DNA of 64,000 nt, taken from assembly GCA_009760855.2 (NCBI GenBank), contig WPIO01000029.1:1745001-1809000 (forward strand), given 5' to 3'. The notes beneath the pieces are model-generated. The model saw nothing but the letters and a program-made list of their open reading frames with translations. It made no database searches and was not told the DNA's origin. Shown here piece by piece: positions 23,703 to 31,330 of this stretch; the stretch's first letter is position 1, and the number at the start of each line of letters is the position of its first letter. This DNA is from Cristatella mucedo. Lineage: Eukaryota; Bryozoa; Phylactolaemata; Cristatellidae. Both the position numbers and the translations under genes were made by a program.

Positions 23703-24777
23703 ACACATCTGTGTATGTGTGCCTACGGATCTAGGTGGAACGACTTGTGTTTACCGTCTATCTCAGAGAAATATTGGCAGCCTTATGTAGCAGCCTATCT
23801 ATGAACTTACAATGCAGCTCTAAAGTATGACTGGCCGCCCCAAAATCTGTGGTTTCTTTCAGGCCCTTTTAACTCGTTCTTAGTAGATATATAGGACGAT
23901 TGTTTGGGAAATGTATGAATAGTTTAGGAACTACTACCAAGGTGAACTAGCTACCAATCTACGACGTCCACAAACAACAGTTGATTAGAGCCTCAAATGC
24001 AGATTAATTCTTAAAAGCCTATACCCACGAGAAGGCAGACAGGCTTTCCATTTCATCGAGGTCTCCGTTTGCGTGGCATTCCATTTATTGTGCAGTATGT
24101 ATAAACAGGCGCGATTTCTGCTGGGGGGGGGGTTTGCGCTGCACCATTTTAGTGCTGCCTCTTTTGGCCACGACTGTTGTTACTCAGTCTTTGTCGTATT
24201 TCGGCGTGCAATGGAAACCGGTCTGAGCCCTGGCTTTGTGTGAGCATCGCCTTCTCCTTCGTCCGGTCTCCGTCAGCGAATTCGTTGCTTAGTTGGGCGC
24301 TCGAAAGCAGGAGCGACTGACGCAACGGTCGCGTCTGCTGACCCTCTTTCCAGGCCGTGTGGCCATAGCAGCTCTGGCTGCATTATTTGACCGAGAGACA
24401 TTGGCGTCCATGAAGAGCCACTTCGGAGGATTGCAGACGCTGCTGCGAAATCATAGCCACATTTTTCACGGTCAGTGGCGGCTAGCACGTGGCTGCTGGG
24501 CGGATTTGTCGTGCACGTGCCGTGCTGTTCCTTAATCTTCCTCGTTTCTATTGACGACCTTTCAGTCTACGATGGCAAGGTAGGGTTACGAAACTACAGC
24601 ATACCTCGGGCAGCACTGCCGCGAGGTAACGCCAGCAAGAAAAGGAAAAGGGCAGAGCCGAAAAAATTCAAGACCAAGCCTTGCTTCTACGATTGCCATC
24701 ATCCGGATGGCTGCCCGGTGTCGTCCGATGTGTGCTCGTACGTGCACGTCAGTGCTAGCCCTGCACCTGGTGTGTAA
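9724..24777 (+). CDS. TRMT44: tRNA (uracil-O2-)-methyltransferase TRMT44-like, eight exons, 5' incomplete
   Basis: Cytosolic SAM-dependent enzyme that 2'-O-methylates U44 of tRNA(Ser), by family. Exons: 9724-9937, 12677-12745, 12848-12955, 14695-14766, 19155-19445, 22234-22801, 24354-24470, 24566-24777 (TAA). All junctions are GT/AG with matching phases (0,0,0,0,0,1,1), giving 549 residues. Seen in order: AWLAGPLLQKIVSWG; VWPECTDPQKFVFEDVAIAS; SAM motif FVDLGCGNGLLVYIL; PGRGIDTRRRKIW; IIGNHSDELTPWIPVIAARS; FFLLPCCPFDF; RIPSTKR; a long low-complexity linker; FLPRPREQEIRNCT; FGGLQTLLRN; and a C-terminal C-x9-C-x6-C-x3-H zinc finger. Vertebrate proteins are about 750 residues, so roughly the N-terminal 200-250 residues and the start codon are not located. 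The introns are filled with LINE/SINE DNA. Identity is firm; the exact ends of the first exon are less so. Confidence 0.92.
10531..10586. repeat. 28-bp tandem duplication
   Basis: Two copies of TTTCGCATAGCTGTTCCGAA plus CCTCACA, 28 bases apart, in the first secure TRMT44 intron. Confidence 0.85.
10587..12235. other. Intron sequence, no feature seen
   Basis: Intron DNA of the TRMT44-like gene. Open frames are short or lack motifs. 12100-12230 is strongly AT-rich (TATATAATTATAAAATAAAT-type). Confidence 0.45.
12237..12420 (+). mobile_element. tRNA-derived SINE, family B
   Basis: The head has an A-box-like TAGGTAAGGCGG and a B box GGTTCGATTCC, both RNA polymerase III promoter elements. The body has CCTTTATCGCCACTGCAAGC and GATAGCCGTAAAGGCTCTTC. 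The 3' end carries a small hairpin, GCTG-TTTAAT-CAGC, followed by CTAGG and an A run. Other copies: 21283-21440 (-), 45508-45592 (+, 3' part), 46315-46485 (+), 46795-46965 (-), 51905-52085 (+), 54508-54655 (+). Confidence 0.85.
12456..12518. repeat. (AG)n microsatellite
   Basis: About 31 perfect AG units directly downstream of the SINE. Confidence 0.98.
12677..12745 (+). CDS. TRMT44: TRMT44-like exon
   Basis: Acceptor TTCTTCAG before 12677, donor TTGATG|GTATGT after 12745; 23 codons, phase 0 at both ends. Encodes VWPECTDPQKFVFEDVAIAS then YLM, the strongly conserved segment just before the SAM-binding motif. Confidence 0.92.
12848..12955 (+). CDS. TRMT44: TRMT44-like exon with SAM motif I
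   Basis: Acceptor TATACAG before 12848, donor GGG|GTAAGT after 12955; 36 codons, phase 0. Encodes CLWENERTDQE and FVDLGCGNGLLVYIL: the DLGCGNG loop that binds S-adenosylmethionine. The open frame continues past the donor into the intron without homology. Confidence 0.95.
13785..13872 (-). mobile_element. Solo LINE/SINE 3' tail
   Basis: On the minus strand: AAAGTGCCTAGAAATAAATT, CAGTTCTCTGAGGGTG, then an ATT/ATAATT-rich tail. A heavily truncated insertion in a TRMT44 intron. Confidence 0.75.
14464..14552. repeat. Short dispersed duplication, copy 1
   Basis: About 85 bases (CACATGCTGGGTGTGGGTAT, GAACGTTCC, GGCACACT, GCAAAGCATCCTAAAGC) recur at 16288-16372 with few differences. It lies about 140 bases upstream of the 14695 exon. 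Confidence 0.85.
14695..14766 (+). CDS. TRMT44: TRMT44-like exon
   Basis: Acceptor CATTCTAG before 14695, donor CTTGAG|GTATGT after 14766; exactly 24 codons, phase 0. Encodes FPGRGIDTRRRKIW, then SMFGCSTQLE, directly continuing the SAM-binding fold. Confidence 0.95.
15513..15603. repeat. (AG)n microsatellite
   Basis: About 45 AG units with purine-rich flanks, in a TRMT44 intron. Confidence 0.98.
15870..16550 (+). mobile_element. Old LINE remnant
   Basis: Frame pieces NFLKLIDDKTNLIV, KPSVIRKLEDL, LGMLLQNDLSLDEHVSS and LVLNSAAHLV correspond in order to the RT C-terminal part of the LINEs at 55260-55690. Stops and deletions are frequent. The remnant is interrupted at 16288-16372 by a copy of the 14464-14552 sequence. 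Confidence 0.75.
16288..16372. repeat. Short dispersed duplication, copy 2
   Basis: Near-identical to 14464-14552 and embedded within LINE remnant sequence, so it arrived after or with rearrangement of that LINE. Confidence 0.85.
16560..17375. other. Intron sequence, no clear feature
   Basis: 16680-16800 has CATGCATGAT and GCTGGCCTAAGCATG motifs resembling a LINE 3' UTR subfamily. The rest has no recognisable feature. Confidence 0.4.
17380..18655 (-). mobile_element. Old LINE remnant, endonuclease and linker
   Basis: On the minus strand, about 18580 encodes LWNVRSTCTTS. About 18425-18140 encodes LPVVAVIYRANS, ISDFSDVNSI, DDFNNHFH (degraded GDFN motif) and HTPDQIFS. About 17500-17400 resembles the linker between endonuclease and RT (STFEPATGDLIPKF). 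Broken by stops; a dead copy. Confidence 0.7.
18660..19154. other. Intron sequence, no feature seen
   Basis: Nothing recognisable before the acceptor at 19153-19154. Confidence 0.5.
19155..19445 (+). CDS. TRMT44: TRMT44-like exon, most conserved block
   Basis: Acceptor TTATCGTAG before 19155, donor AAACGG|GTAACC after 19445; 97 codons, phase 0. Encodes LFPECDWIIGNHSDELTPW, IPVIAARSS, RFFLLPCCPFDFSGKF and VLRIPSTKR. The IGNHSDELTPWIPVIAA block is diagnostic for TRMT44/Trm44. Confidence 0.96.
19980..20096. repeat. 58-bp tandem duplication
   Basis: Two copies, period 58, of a unit starting AAAGTCATGTCAGTATATT and ending GTGCAAAGTCACACAC. They differ at only a few positions, so the event is recent. 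Confidence 0.92.
20097..20920. other. Intron sequence, no feature seen
   Basis: No coding signal or known repeat visible. Confidence 0.45.
20925..21062 (+). mobile_element. tRNA-derived SINE, family A
   Basis: A box GGCCTAGTGGTTAAGGTGC and a diverged B box region GTGGGCTCGAGACCC. The 3' end is AGGGCCTGCATAGAGATAAG, then TTCTCTTAGGGCACTATA, the hairpin shared with the LINEs. This copy has a small insertion between the A and B boxes. Confidence 0.82.
21283..21440 (-). mobile_element. tRNA-derived SINE, family B, diverged
   Basis: Minus strand: CTTTGAGTCCC at the B-box position, GATCATTTATTGCC, AGCTCTTCAGCTGCTATATA and GAGGCTGTTAGAGCAGC. This is the same body as 12237-12420 but more diverged. 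Confidence 0.7.
21555..21722 (-). mobile_element. Solo LINE-type 3' tail
   Basis: Minus strand ends in the hairpin (AAAGTGCCTAGAAAGAGATT, CAGTTCTCTGAGGGTGC) followed by mixed ATT/ATA repeats at 21555-21590. The upstream part matches 1-150. Confidence 0.8.
21723..22233. other. Intron sequence
   Basis: Contains three tandem copies of AAACTTGTA near 21901-21930, and nothing else recognisable. An in-frame ATG at 22027 belongs to the intron, not to a gene start. Confidence 0.5.
22234..22801 (+). CDS. TRMT44: TRMT44-like exon with long variable linker
   Basis: Acceptor TTTTGCAG before 22234, donor CAGGCG|GTAGGT after 22801; 189 codons plus one base (phase 1). Starts ECIIGYCVSRDP, matching the segment that follows RIPSTKR in the family. 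It then runs through about 125 residues rich in Ala, Ser, Gly and Arg, and ends FLPRPREQEIRNCT ... GSPWKPGG. The linker is variable in the family too. The exon is GC-rich and open on the other strand as well, but only this frame carries homology and fits the splice phases. Confidence 0.9.
22802..24353. other. Intron sequence
   Basis: Apart from the CA microsatellite at 23631-23707 and a ten-base G run near 24123, nothing recognisable. Confidence 0.5.
23631..23707. repeat. (CA)n microsatellite with CTCA interruptions
   Basis: ACAC tract broken three times by CTCA. Confidence 0.97.
24354..24470 (+). CDS. TRMT44: TRMT44-like exon
   Basis: Acceptor TTTCCAG before 24354, donor TTCACG|GTCAGT after 24470; 117 bases, entered and left in phase 1. 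Encodes ALAALFDRETLASMKSHFG and GGLQTLLRNHSHIFH, matching the family's ETLRRLKRECGGLQTLLRN block. Confidence 0.93.
24566..24777 (+). CDS. TRMT44: TRMT44-like last exon with CCCH finger
   Basis: Acceptor CCTTTCAG before 24566; stop TAA at 24775-24777. Encodes VYDGKVGLRNY, a basic stretch KKRKRAEPKKFKTKPC, and a C-terminal finger: C, nine residues including HHPDGC, then C-x6-C-x3-H (SSDVCSYVH). This matches the C-terminal CCCH finger of vertebrate TRMT44, thought to contact tRNA. Confidence 0.93.
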
Positions 24778-27381
24778 CGTTAAAGAGTCGATTCGGATTA
24801 GCTTGCCGATTTCTTTTTCAACGTCAGCGGTATGGTTACAGTGGATATAGCCGTTGAACTCTTCAAGAAAAGATCCTCAACAGGTCGCTGCTCCTTTGGT
24901 GTTCATGGGCATGTCTGTGGCAGTAGATTTTTCAAAACTGAAATAATTACACTGTGCTGACATGCCGATTGAAATCAAAGTTGTGTGCACTGCTCATTTT
25001 CTTGGCTACATGGTCTGCCGGGTTCTAGTTTATGACGTGACATTGTTCTATGTACTTAAGAGAACACGAGCTTGAGCATAAAGTCTTGCTGTTTCGGTCT
25101 GGCATGCGGCTACCTCGTTCGAACTTCGGCAGCTTGGGTTTTTCAGGTGGCTTATGTGAGCTGTGACTTGCCGTGTATGGGTAGCCCCTATTTACTTTTG
25201 CTTTTTGGTTTGATGAGTTTTGGCTGTATGGACTTGATTGAACGTTACCCAGTTAGCTGAAGATGGGTGCATTTCATTTTGTGCGAAGTTCCATCTTCTG
25301 AGAAGGATAGTTTTTTTTCTCGTGGACTTTATGATCATGCCTTCACTTGGCTGTACGAGTCGTTACTCTTCATCAAACTGGTTAGCCTGGTTAGATTCGT
25401 TGTTATCCTTTAAGAAGTTTATCCCATGAATGTGCCTTGTAGTTTAGTGCATGCTGTCATTACCTGCTTACTGGCAACCACCCAAAAAAGAAGAACCTGA
25501 AAATAATTTGGCCTGCATTTATTCAGAGAATGATGGGCAAGATTTTGTTACTGCGAGCCTTGGCTTGCCGGGTCCTGTCTTTGCCCTGCTCCTGCTGTCT
25601 AGTGGCATGCAACTGGTGGTCTGCCGAGCGAAAAAGACACTCATGCCTGACCGGAAGGCATGGCAGTACAAAGCTTCAGCTGGCAATGTTTGCAAGCTGC
25701 TATGACAGAGATTAATTAAATAACCAACATAACGGCAATTCGTCAATGGATAAAGGATATTTCCGATTAATCTACGAGAGTGTGCTCTCTTTGTGGACCT
25801 TTCCATGTAGGAATGCTGTACCTCCGTTCCTCTGGCTCTGCCTAACAGGGAGGTAAAGTATTAGCTTAGCTAATACTAACATGCAGACACCGTACCTTGT
25901 CGCTTTGTCGTTGCAAACGATTGGTAAGAAGCGTATTATAGTTTCGGCAGTCGCGACTTCTTGATCAGAATTGCTGAACGGTGATCTTAGCCTCTGTCGT
26001 GGTACAGATGTTGGGAGTGCCAACTTACTGGATTTGTGAGCCAACTCGTGTGTTCCAGTGGCCCTCGTTAAAGAAGCATGCGTATTTGCTATTGTGTCGC
26101 CTTTTCTAGATATAGTCAGCAGGATCTTGGCAGTAGGAGACAAAAGCAGGTTGACTTTGGTAGATCCTTCGCACCAGGCGTCCGGAGCTTGGGTTGCCCC
26201 TCACCGATCTGTCAACTACCTACCAGGAAGGCAAGAGCCCCATCGCCGATGTTTTAGGTACGGTTGACCCAAACCAGTAAGCACCTTTTTTTAGTGTACA
26301 GGTAGATATCCCGAATCTGCAGCTCTTCAAAGCAGCGAGAAAATACGAGATTGGTAAAACCTAGGTAGATAAAACCTTCGGTTGGGTACGCAAGCCGAAG
26401 AGGCTGTCGGTGTGCAGTCGATGGTCAACAGCGTTCGTGTCACACAGCTGAGAAAAGCTGAAGCAGCTCGATCGAATTCGGTAACAGCAGAGGAAGAGGT
26501 TAGCAAAGTAGAAGAGCGAGCAGACATCATCATTGGGCAACATTGGTTGAAGTCAGTCCCTGGTGTGGAATGTTGACTTGGCTGTGAAAAGCCATAAAGC
26601 TGGTGCGAAAAATGTCCACCAAGTAGGTCTTTTAAGCCAGGAAATTCAGCCTCACACGTCTCGGCCAAGGAGACAGCAGTGACTCATCATCAGCTGATGC
26701 GAACCAGCCTTTTTATTTTGACCTACTCAACATGGCCTAGCTCCTTCACGCATAGCCGAACAGGTTCGCCAGCTTCAGCCACCCCAGCGTGCTGCCCTTA
26801 AGGCCACTGTATAGGCGCTTTATATACGCTGAAAAGGAACGTCACTTGGCTACGAAATGCGAAATTAAGTACGAAGAAGCGCTGAAACAAACACGGATGC
26901 GCTGTTCCGTTGTGCACCCTAGTATCACTTTATCAGTTGCTATGCTTTCTTTTCAATTTATGTGAGGAGCTTAGAAACCATTTTAGTCGTACTTATAATT
27001 GTACAAATGCATTATTAGGATTAGTTTCACTCTACGAAGTATGCTATAAATTTCTTTTCGCGATTTAAATATCGAGCACAAGTCCCATAATAGTTCACCA
27101 TTGCAAACAGGATTGTTTCGTGCGGTTCCTTTGAGTGTCAGAGGCACTCAAACGGACGTACAGGCTCATTAGATTATTGTACTAAATAAACAAGTAAATT
27201 ATGTCGCTGGTAGGTTTATATGCTGTATTTGCTGATCCCTAATATCACGCTTGTAACATTACGCAGTTGCCCTGATGTGTGCAATCATAGTACGTTATTA
27301 CTTTCACGAAGTCAGTTTACTTTTAGAGCGCCTAGCACTTGCCTGTAAGGTAATAATTCCGCAGCAGTACGAAATACTGTG
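24778..27381. other. Intergenic, no gene seen
   Basis: Downstream of TRMT44. Open frames of up to about 120 codons around 25450-26670 on both strands show no recognisable domain and no matching splice context. No LINE/SINE sequence seen. Confidence 0.4.
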
Positions 27382-27441
27382 CTCTTTAATTGTATGCTCG
27401 GTTTAACGGCTCTACTCTTTAATTGTATGCTCGATTTAACG
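27382..27441. repeat. 33-bp tandem duplication
   Basis: CTCTTTAATTGTATGCTC followed by G/A and TTTAACG, twice, 33 bases apart. Confidence 0.85.
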
Positions 27442-27639
27442 ACATGCCTCTCCGAACTGTGGACTCCGTAAAGAACCTCGGCGAGACTTAGCAAAAGATC
27501 TTTATATCCGCAGCTCGTTTATAATTCGGAGGGCTCTACAAAAACCTTTGAAAAAGTGGAATAGCGTGAAAGTAATAAACAGTATTTTGACAGTGGGTCG
27601 GATTTTGGTTCAGCAGTTAGATACTTCAAATAGGGTGGA

Positions 27640-27770
27640 CAGTTAAGGTTAATAATATTAATAATCGTAAACTTTGTATGGCTCTAAGGGAGCTACATCC
27701 AAATCCCTATTCACGCGCTTTACAACCTGCTGCAAGGGAATCAATAACCAAAGGTTAGTGACTTGCATGA
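27640..27770 (-). mobile_element. Solo LINE-type 3' tail
   Basis: Minus strand: sequence containing TTGATTCCCTTGCAGCAGG, then AAAGCGCGTGAATAG and the hairpin remnant, ending in ATTATTAATATTATT. Related to 50155-50300. Confidence 0.65.
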
Positions 27771-29254
27771 TATTATGACTAGAAAAGCATGCAAAGGCAA
27801 ACCAGTTTCATGCTTAGGCCAGCACGCTAAAGCAAAACAAAAAGGCGCTCCCTGATCTGTAACAAAAACTGATGCCAAGTGAGATGACAAGTTGCTGAGG
27901 AGCAGGTGGTGCGAGAGGGCACAGAGGAAGCAAGGAAGTCGGTGAGCCATTCCGAGGATCTTGAAATCTACCCTACATTTGATTTCAAGCGAGTGAGGTC
28001 AGATAAAAGCGGTACGATGTGGCAGCGGTTTACTCGGTTGACCCGAGTAAAGAGATTTTCGAGCTTGGCCCCCAAAAAGTAAAGCCCATCAGCAGCGAGC
28101 TGCCCTAATTCACGCTACGGGTTGGATTTTTCGAGAGCAATTCGGCGCATCGGTATTTGGCAAGCCCAGTGGGTTGCAAGTAGCTCGGATGAAGCAGAAA
28201 CAGTAGGAGAGGCCAAATCTGTGCCGGAATAGTAGTGAGGACCATTTCCTCGCGAGGACAATGGAAGTCGCAGCACGAGTCAGGATCCAAAGATATGTGA
28301 AAAAATCAGCTGTTGACAGTCAATCGCTTCAGGCTTTACCTCAAAATTAAGCATTCGCTGGTGGCGGTTCTGAGTACTGTGCTTATCAAGTAAATCATAT
28401 TCGTATAGGATGACCATCTTCTCGAAAAAGGTTCGAGGAATCCAAACGGAGAGCGTCCGTTTGCAGCGGGCCAGAACATGAAGCGTTCAGCTACACCAGC
28501 TGCTAAACCACCTGCTTTCAATCATAATACACCGTTTTCAAGTTTACCAAACGACTATTGCAACGCATTCGCAGGGAAGTACCAGGGACATCAACTCTCG
28601 GCACCTGTCGATGGATTTTGGCCTACAAGATTCAAGAGCTTCATGGAATCTGTCTTTTTATTAAACTCGAGGTGCATTTCCATCTCACTATCAATTGACT
28701 GTTTCACCCAACAACTTTGATAAGGAAAATAAGAAAGTTTTTTCTCCGACGAGTCCGCAATTGCAGCGATGCAAAATTGAGCACACTTGACCCCTTATTT
28801 CCCCGGAGAAAACTTTCCAAAATGCTGGATTTGCTTAGGCAGTATACAAATAGATTTTTGGCATGCTGTTGACAACACTTTTGCTCAAATTGAAATGGCT
28901 GCCCTAAATTAAAACGGATGCTCAAATTGAGTGGCAGTTTTAAGTTGTTTCAGTTCAGTTGTATCTCAGCATTACCGTCTTCTCTTCTGTTGAGGTGGGA
29001 TTTACAGCGGTGCCAGCGCCACCGCAGAGAACGCATGCTGCCGCTATTGGAGTTAGGAAGAAGGAAAGTATTTGCTGTTGGAAATTATAATGAATTTTCT
29101 AGTAATTCGTCGTACTCGGTGCCAGACCTTCGGGCTGTGATTGCACAGACGGTTCGTTATACATATGGAAGTTTGGTATTAACGGCTCTATTGTAACCGA
29201 AGCCATTCTGTTGACAAAGGTAGGACTTTTTCATGACCTCTAGTTGACATGCTC
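27771..29254. other. Intergenic, no gene seen
   Basis: A frame at 28478-28720 and another at 28918-29196 lack motifs. No repeat recognised. Confidence 0.4.
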
Positions 29255-29345
29255 CTTATCAAGTCTATTTAAAGTGCCTAGAAAGAGATTACTTCTCCTA
29301 GGGCACCCTGTATACATGTACGTTTTTTTTACTAATTTTTATCAT
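29255..29345 (+). mobile_element. Solo LINE 3' tail
   Basis: AAAGTGCCTAGAAAGAGATT, ACTTCTCCTAGGGCACC, then a T-rich end. Hairpin retained. Confidence 0.6.
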
Positions 29346-29399
29346 TATTATTGTTACGATTTATCGACGACGCTCAAGTGACAGGCTACGGAACATGCT

Positions 29400-29575
29400 G
29401 AAATTCAAAGAATCAGCTACAGTGCACGCTACTTCTAACCATGTTATGCTTGTTGACAGTTGTGTGCTACCACTAATCATTTGACCATACTTCCTTTGCA
29501 GCATTTTTAAGGTGCCCGTAAGAGAATAAGTTATCTGAGAAAGCAATGGAAATATATTATTATTATTATTAACGC
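29400..29575 (+). mobile_element. Solo LINE 3' end
   Basis: TTCTAACCATGTTATGCTTG, CCTTTGCAGCATTTTTAAGG, a diverged hairpin, then ATTATTATTATT at about 29556-29570. Matches the LINE 3' UTR at 9001-9148. Confidence 0.7.
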
Positions 29576-29599
29576 TGTTACAACTAGGTGGCGGTGCAA

Positions 29600-29735
29600 T
29601 GATAACAATAAGTCTTTCGTGTACGTATAGTGCCCTGAGAGAGAGCTCAATCTCTATTCAGGTGCTTGAAAATTTGCACCAGGAGAATAAATAACCAATA
29701 GTTAATGAAAAAGCAAGGTAACCTCCTCTCTTGAG
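29600..29735 (-). mobile_element. Solo LINE-type 3' tail
   Basis: Minus strand: CAAGCACCTGAATAGAGATT, GAGCTCTCTCTCAGGGCACT. Lies tail to tail with the preceding copy. Confidence 0.65.
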
Positions 29736-30159
29736 CAATCGTGCAAAAGCGCGCAATTTGTTACGGAGACGTGACGGGCGGCGCGGGCGAGCCGTAACCT
29801 CTGGCCTCAAGAAACGCCCGCCGCCGACGTACGGGGACGGAGGAGCCCAACTCATCTGCCGGCTCTAGGTACACGCGGGCGGATGAGTTCTGCTGAATTT
29901 CTCGATGGCTCGATACAGGCGCGGTTGGTTCACAATCTAGTGTTTTGCAGGCTGAACAATTGCTACTAGCTTCTCGACCCGCCGCTCGCTGAGAGCAGGC
30001 AACTCGCCGCTCGCTAAAAGAAACTGAGGGCAACGTACTGAGCTACCGCTGGTTACACGTACAACGGCTGCATACCGTTCGCGACTCTAATAGTGGCGTG
30101 GAATGGCGACCTCTCCAAGGCATGCACCCAGAGAGCCTAAAATAGATGCCGACGTGTTT

Positions 30160-30318
30160 AGGTATGGTAACTGCCCAGCTCACCGGTGCCCCTCTATCTG
30201 GTACCGGTCGTTTTGGGTTTTCGGGCCATCGCATTCCAGAATTCGCTGCCCTCTCCGTCGAGACACTAATTACGCAGACAAATATAATAGTAAGGTCGGA
30301 CCGCAATTTTTGATATAG
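30160..30318 (+). mobile_element. LINE C-terminal remnant (tentative)
   Basis: The frame reads YRSFWVFGPSHSRIRCPLRR and DTNYADKYNSKVGPQFLI. This resembles the C-terminal domain of CR1/L2-type ORF2 proteins (RSFSVFGPxxWNSLP ... DTxxxxxFKxxLKTFLF) with a shifted middle. It differs from the main LINE family here. Confidence 0.45.
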
Positions 30319-30579
30319 TCTAAAGCGATGTCATTCAGATCTTCGTCAGCACTCTGCATCCTAGACATATAATTTGCTTCCTGTACTTTTTTATACATTT
30401 CGCTTTCTACTGTTTCACATCATCCGGATAAGCACTGGCAGCGGCTTCCTGCGAGACTTAATTTATCCGCCGTGCTTGAATTCCATGTAGAAGTACCCAG
30501 ACGGCAGAGCGGCTTATTTATTTATGGGCCGGTCCGAGACGAAAGTTAACAAAGTGTCGGTAGCCCTCCGGCGAACGGT

Positions 30580-31330
30580 AGAACAAATGAATAGCGCCCC
30601 GGGGGCTGTCTTCAGTGCGAGGGAAAGCCGCGTATGACGGCCAGTTGAAATAGCATAACCCCGCCGAGTTGCAGCGACGTCTACCGGCGCAGCGTCAGCT
30701 AGCTCTCGCCTCTGGCCGTCGCGCGGTCGCCGTTGTCGCTAGCCCCGTCTCAGCGGCGTAGAGTCGCAGCAAGCAGTCACAGTCCCTTCCGCTTCAGTTC
30801 CCTTTCCGAGCGCTTCGTCCTGTCGGTGGCGTCAGCGGCGCGCGGAGGCTCAACAGACGGTTGGGGGGCGGGTGTTATCGGAGCTGCTGCCCCCTGGCGG
30901 CTGGCCAGCCGTACATAGGTGGCGCCATTATTGCTCACCAGGTGGCGCTTTTCTGTTTCCTCGTGGTGTCCGGCGATCGGAGCGGGCCGGTCCAGCCGTC
31001 GGCTCGTGTCGTACAACCAGGTTAGCTTTTGACAGGCAGTCAATCGCGCTAAGCTTCATATTCCGCCATCCAAACCGTGAGGTGCTTTAATCGGCGGCGA
31101 GACTACATCGTAGCGCAAGGTTCGTACCGACTCCGCGTGCCGATCTCGCGCCACGGTCCCATCGGAGCGTTTGGGCGGCTATGTGTCCGAACATTTCGCC
31201 TTTGCTCGTCACTGGCCAGCCTTTAATTGAAATCTTCCCGGCTTCGCTGCTATAGCGGCGTTTAAGAGATTTTTACTTGAGGCCTGTCGCTTGTAAGGGG
31301 AGCGACCTTGACCGTTTTCAGCCGTATTAA
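30580..31330 (+). promoter_or_regulatory. GC/CpG-rich block, candidate promoter and 5' exon of the zinc finger gene
   Basis: Far richer in G+C and CpG than its flanks, with a GGGGGGCGGG Sp1-like box near 30865 and no TATA box. The next gene on the plus strand starts coding at 34707 directly behind a splice acceptor, so it needs an upstream 5' exon; this block is the best candidate. Strand and transcription start are inferred. The open frames in it have no homology. Confidence 0.4.

Noticed and set aside
23631-23707. CRISPR-like regular repeats
   Set aside because: It is a CA microsatellite; no repeat-spacer structure exists anywhere in the window.
26327-26668. 113-codon minus-strand frame
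   Set aside because: No recognisable domain, no splice context and no repeat of the frame elsewhere.
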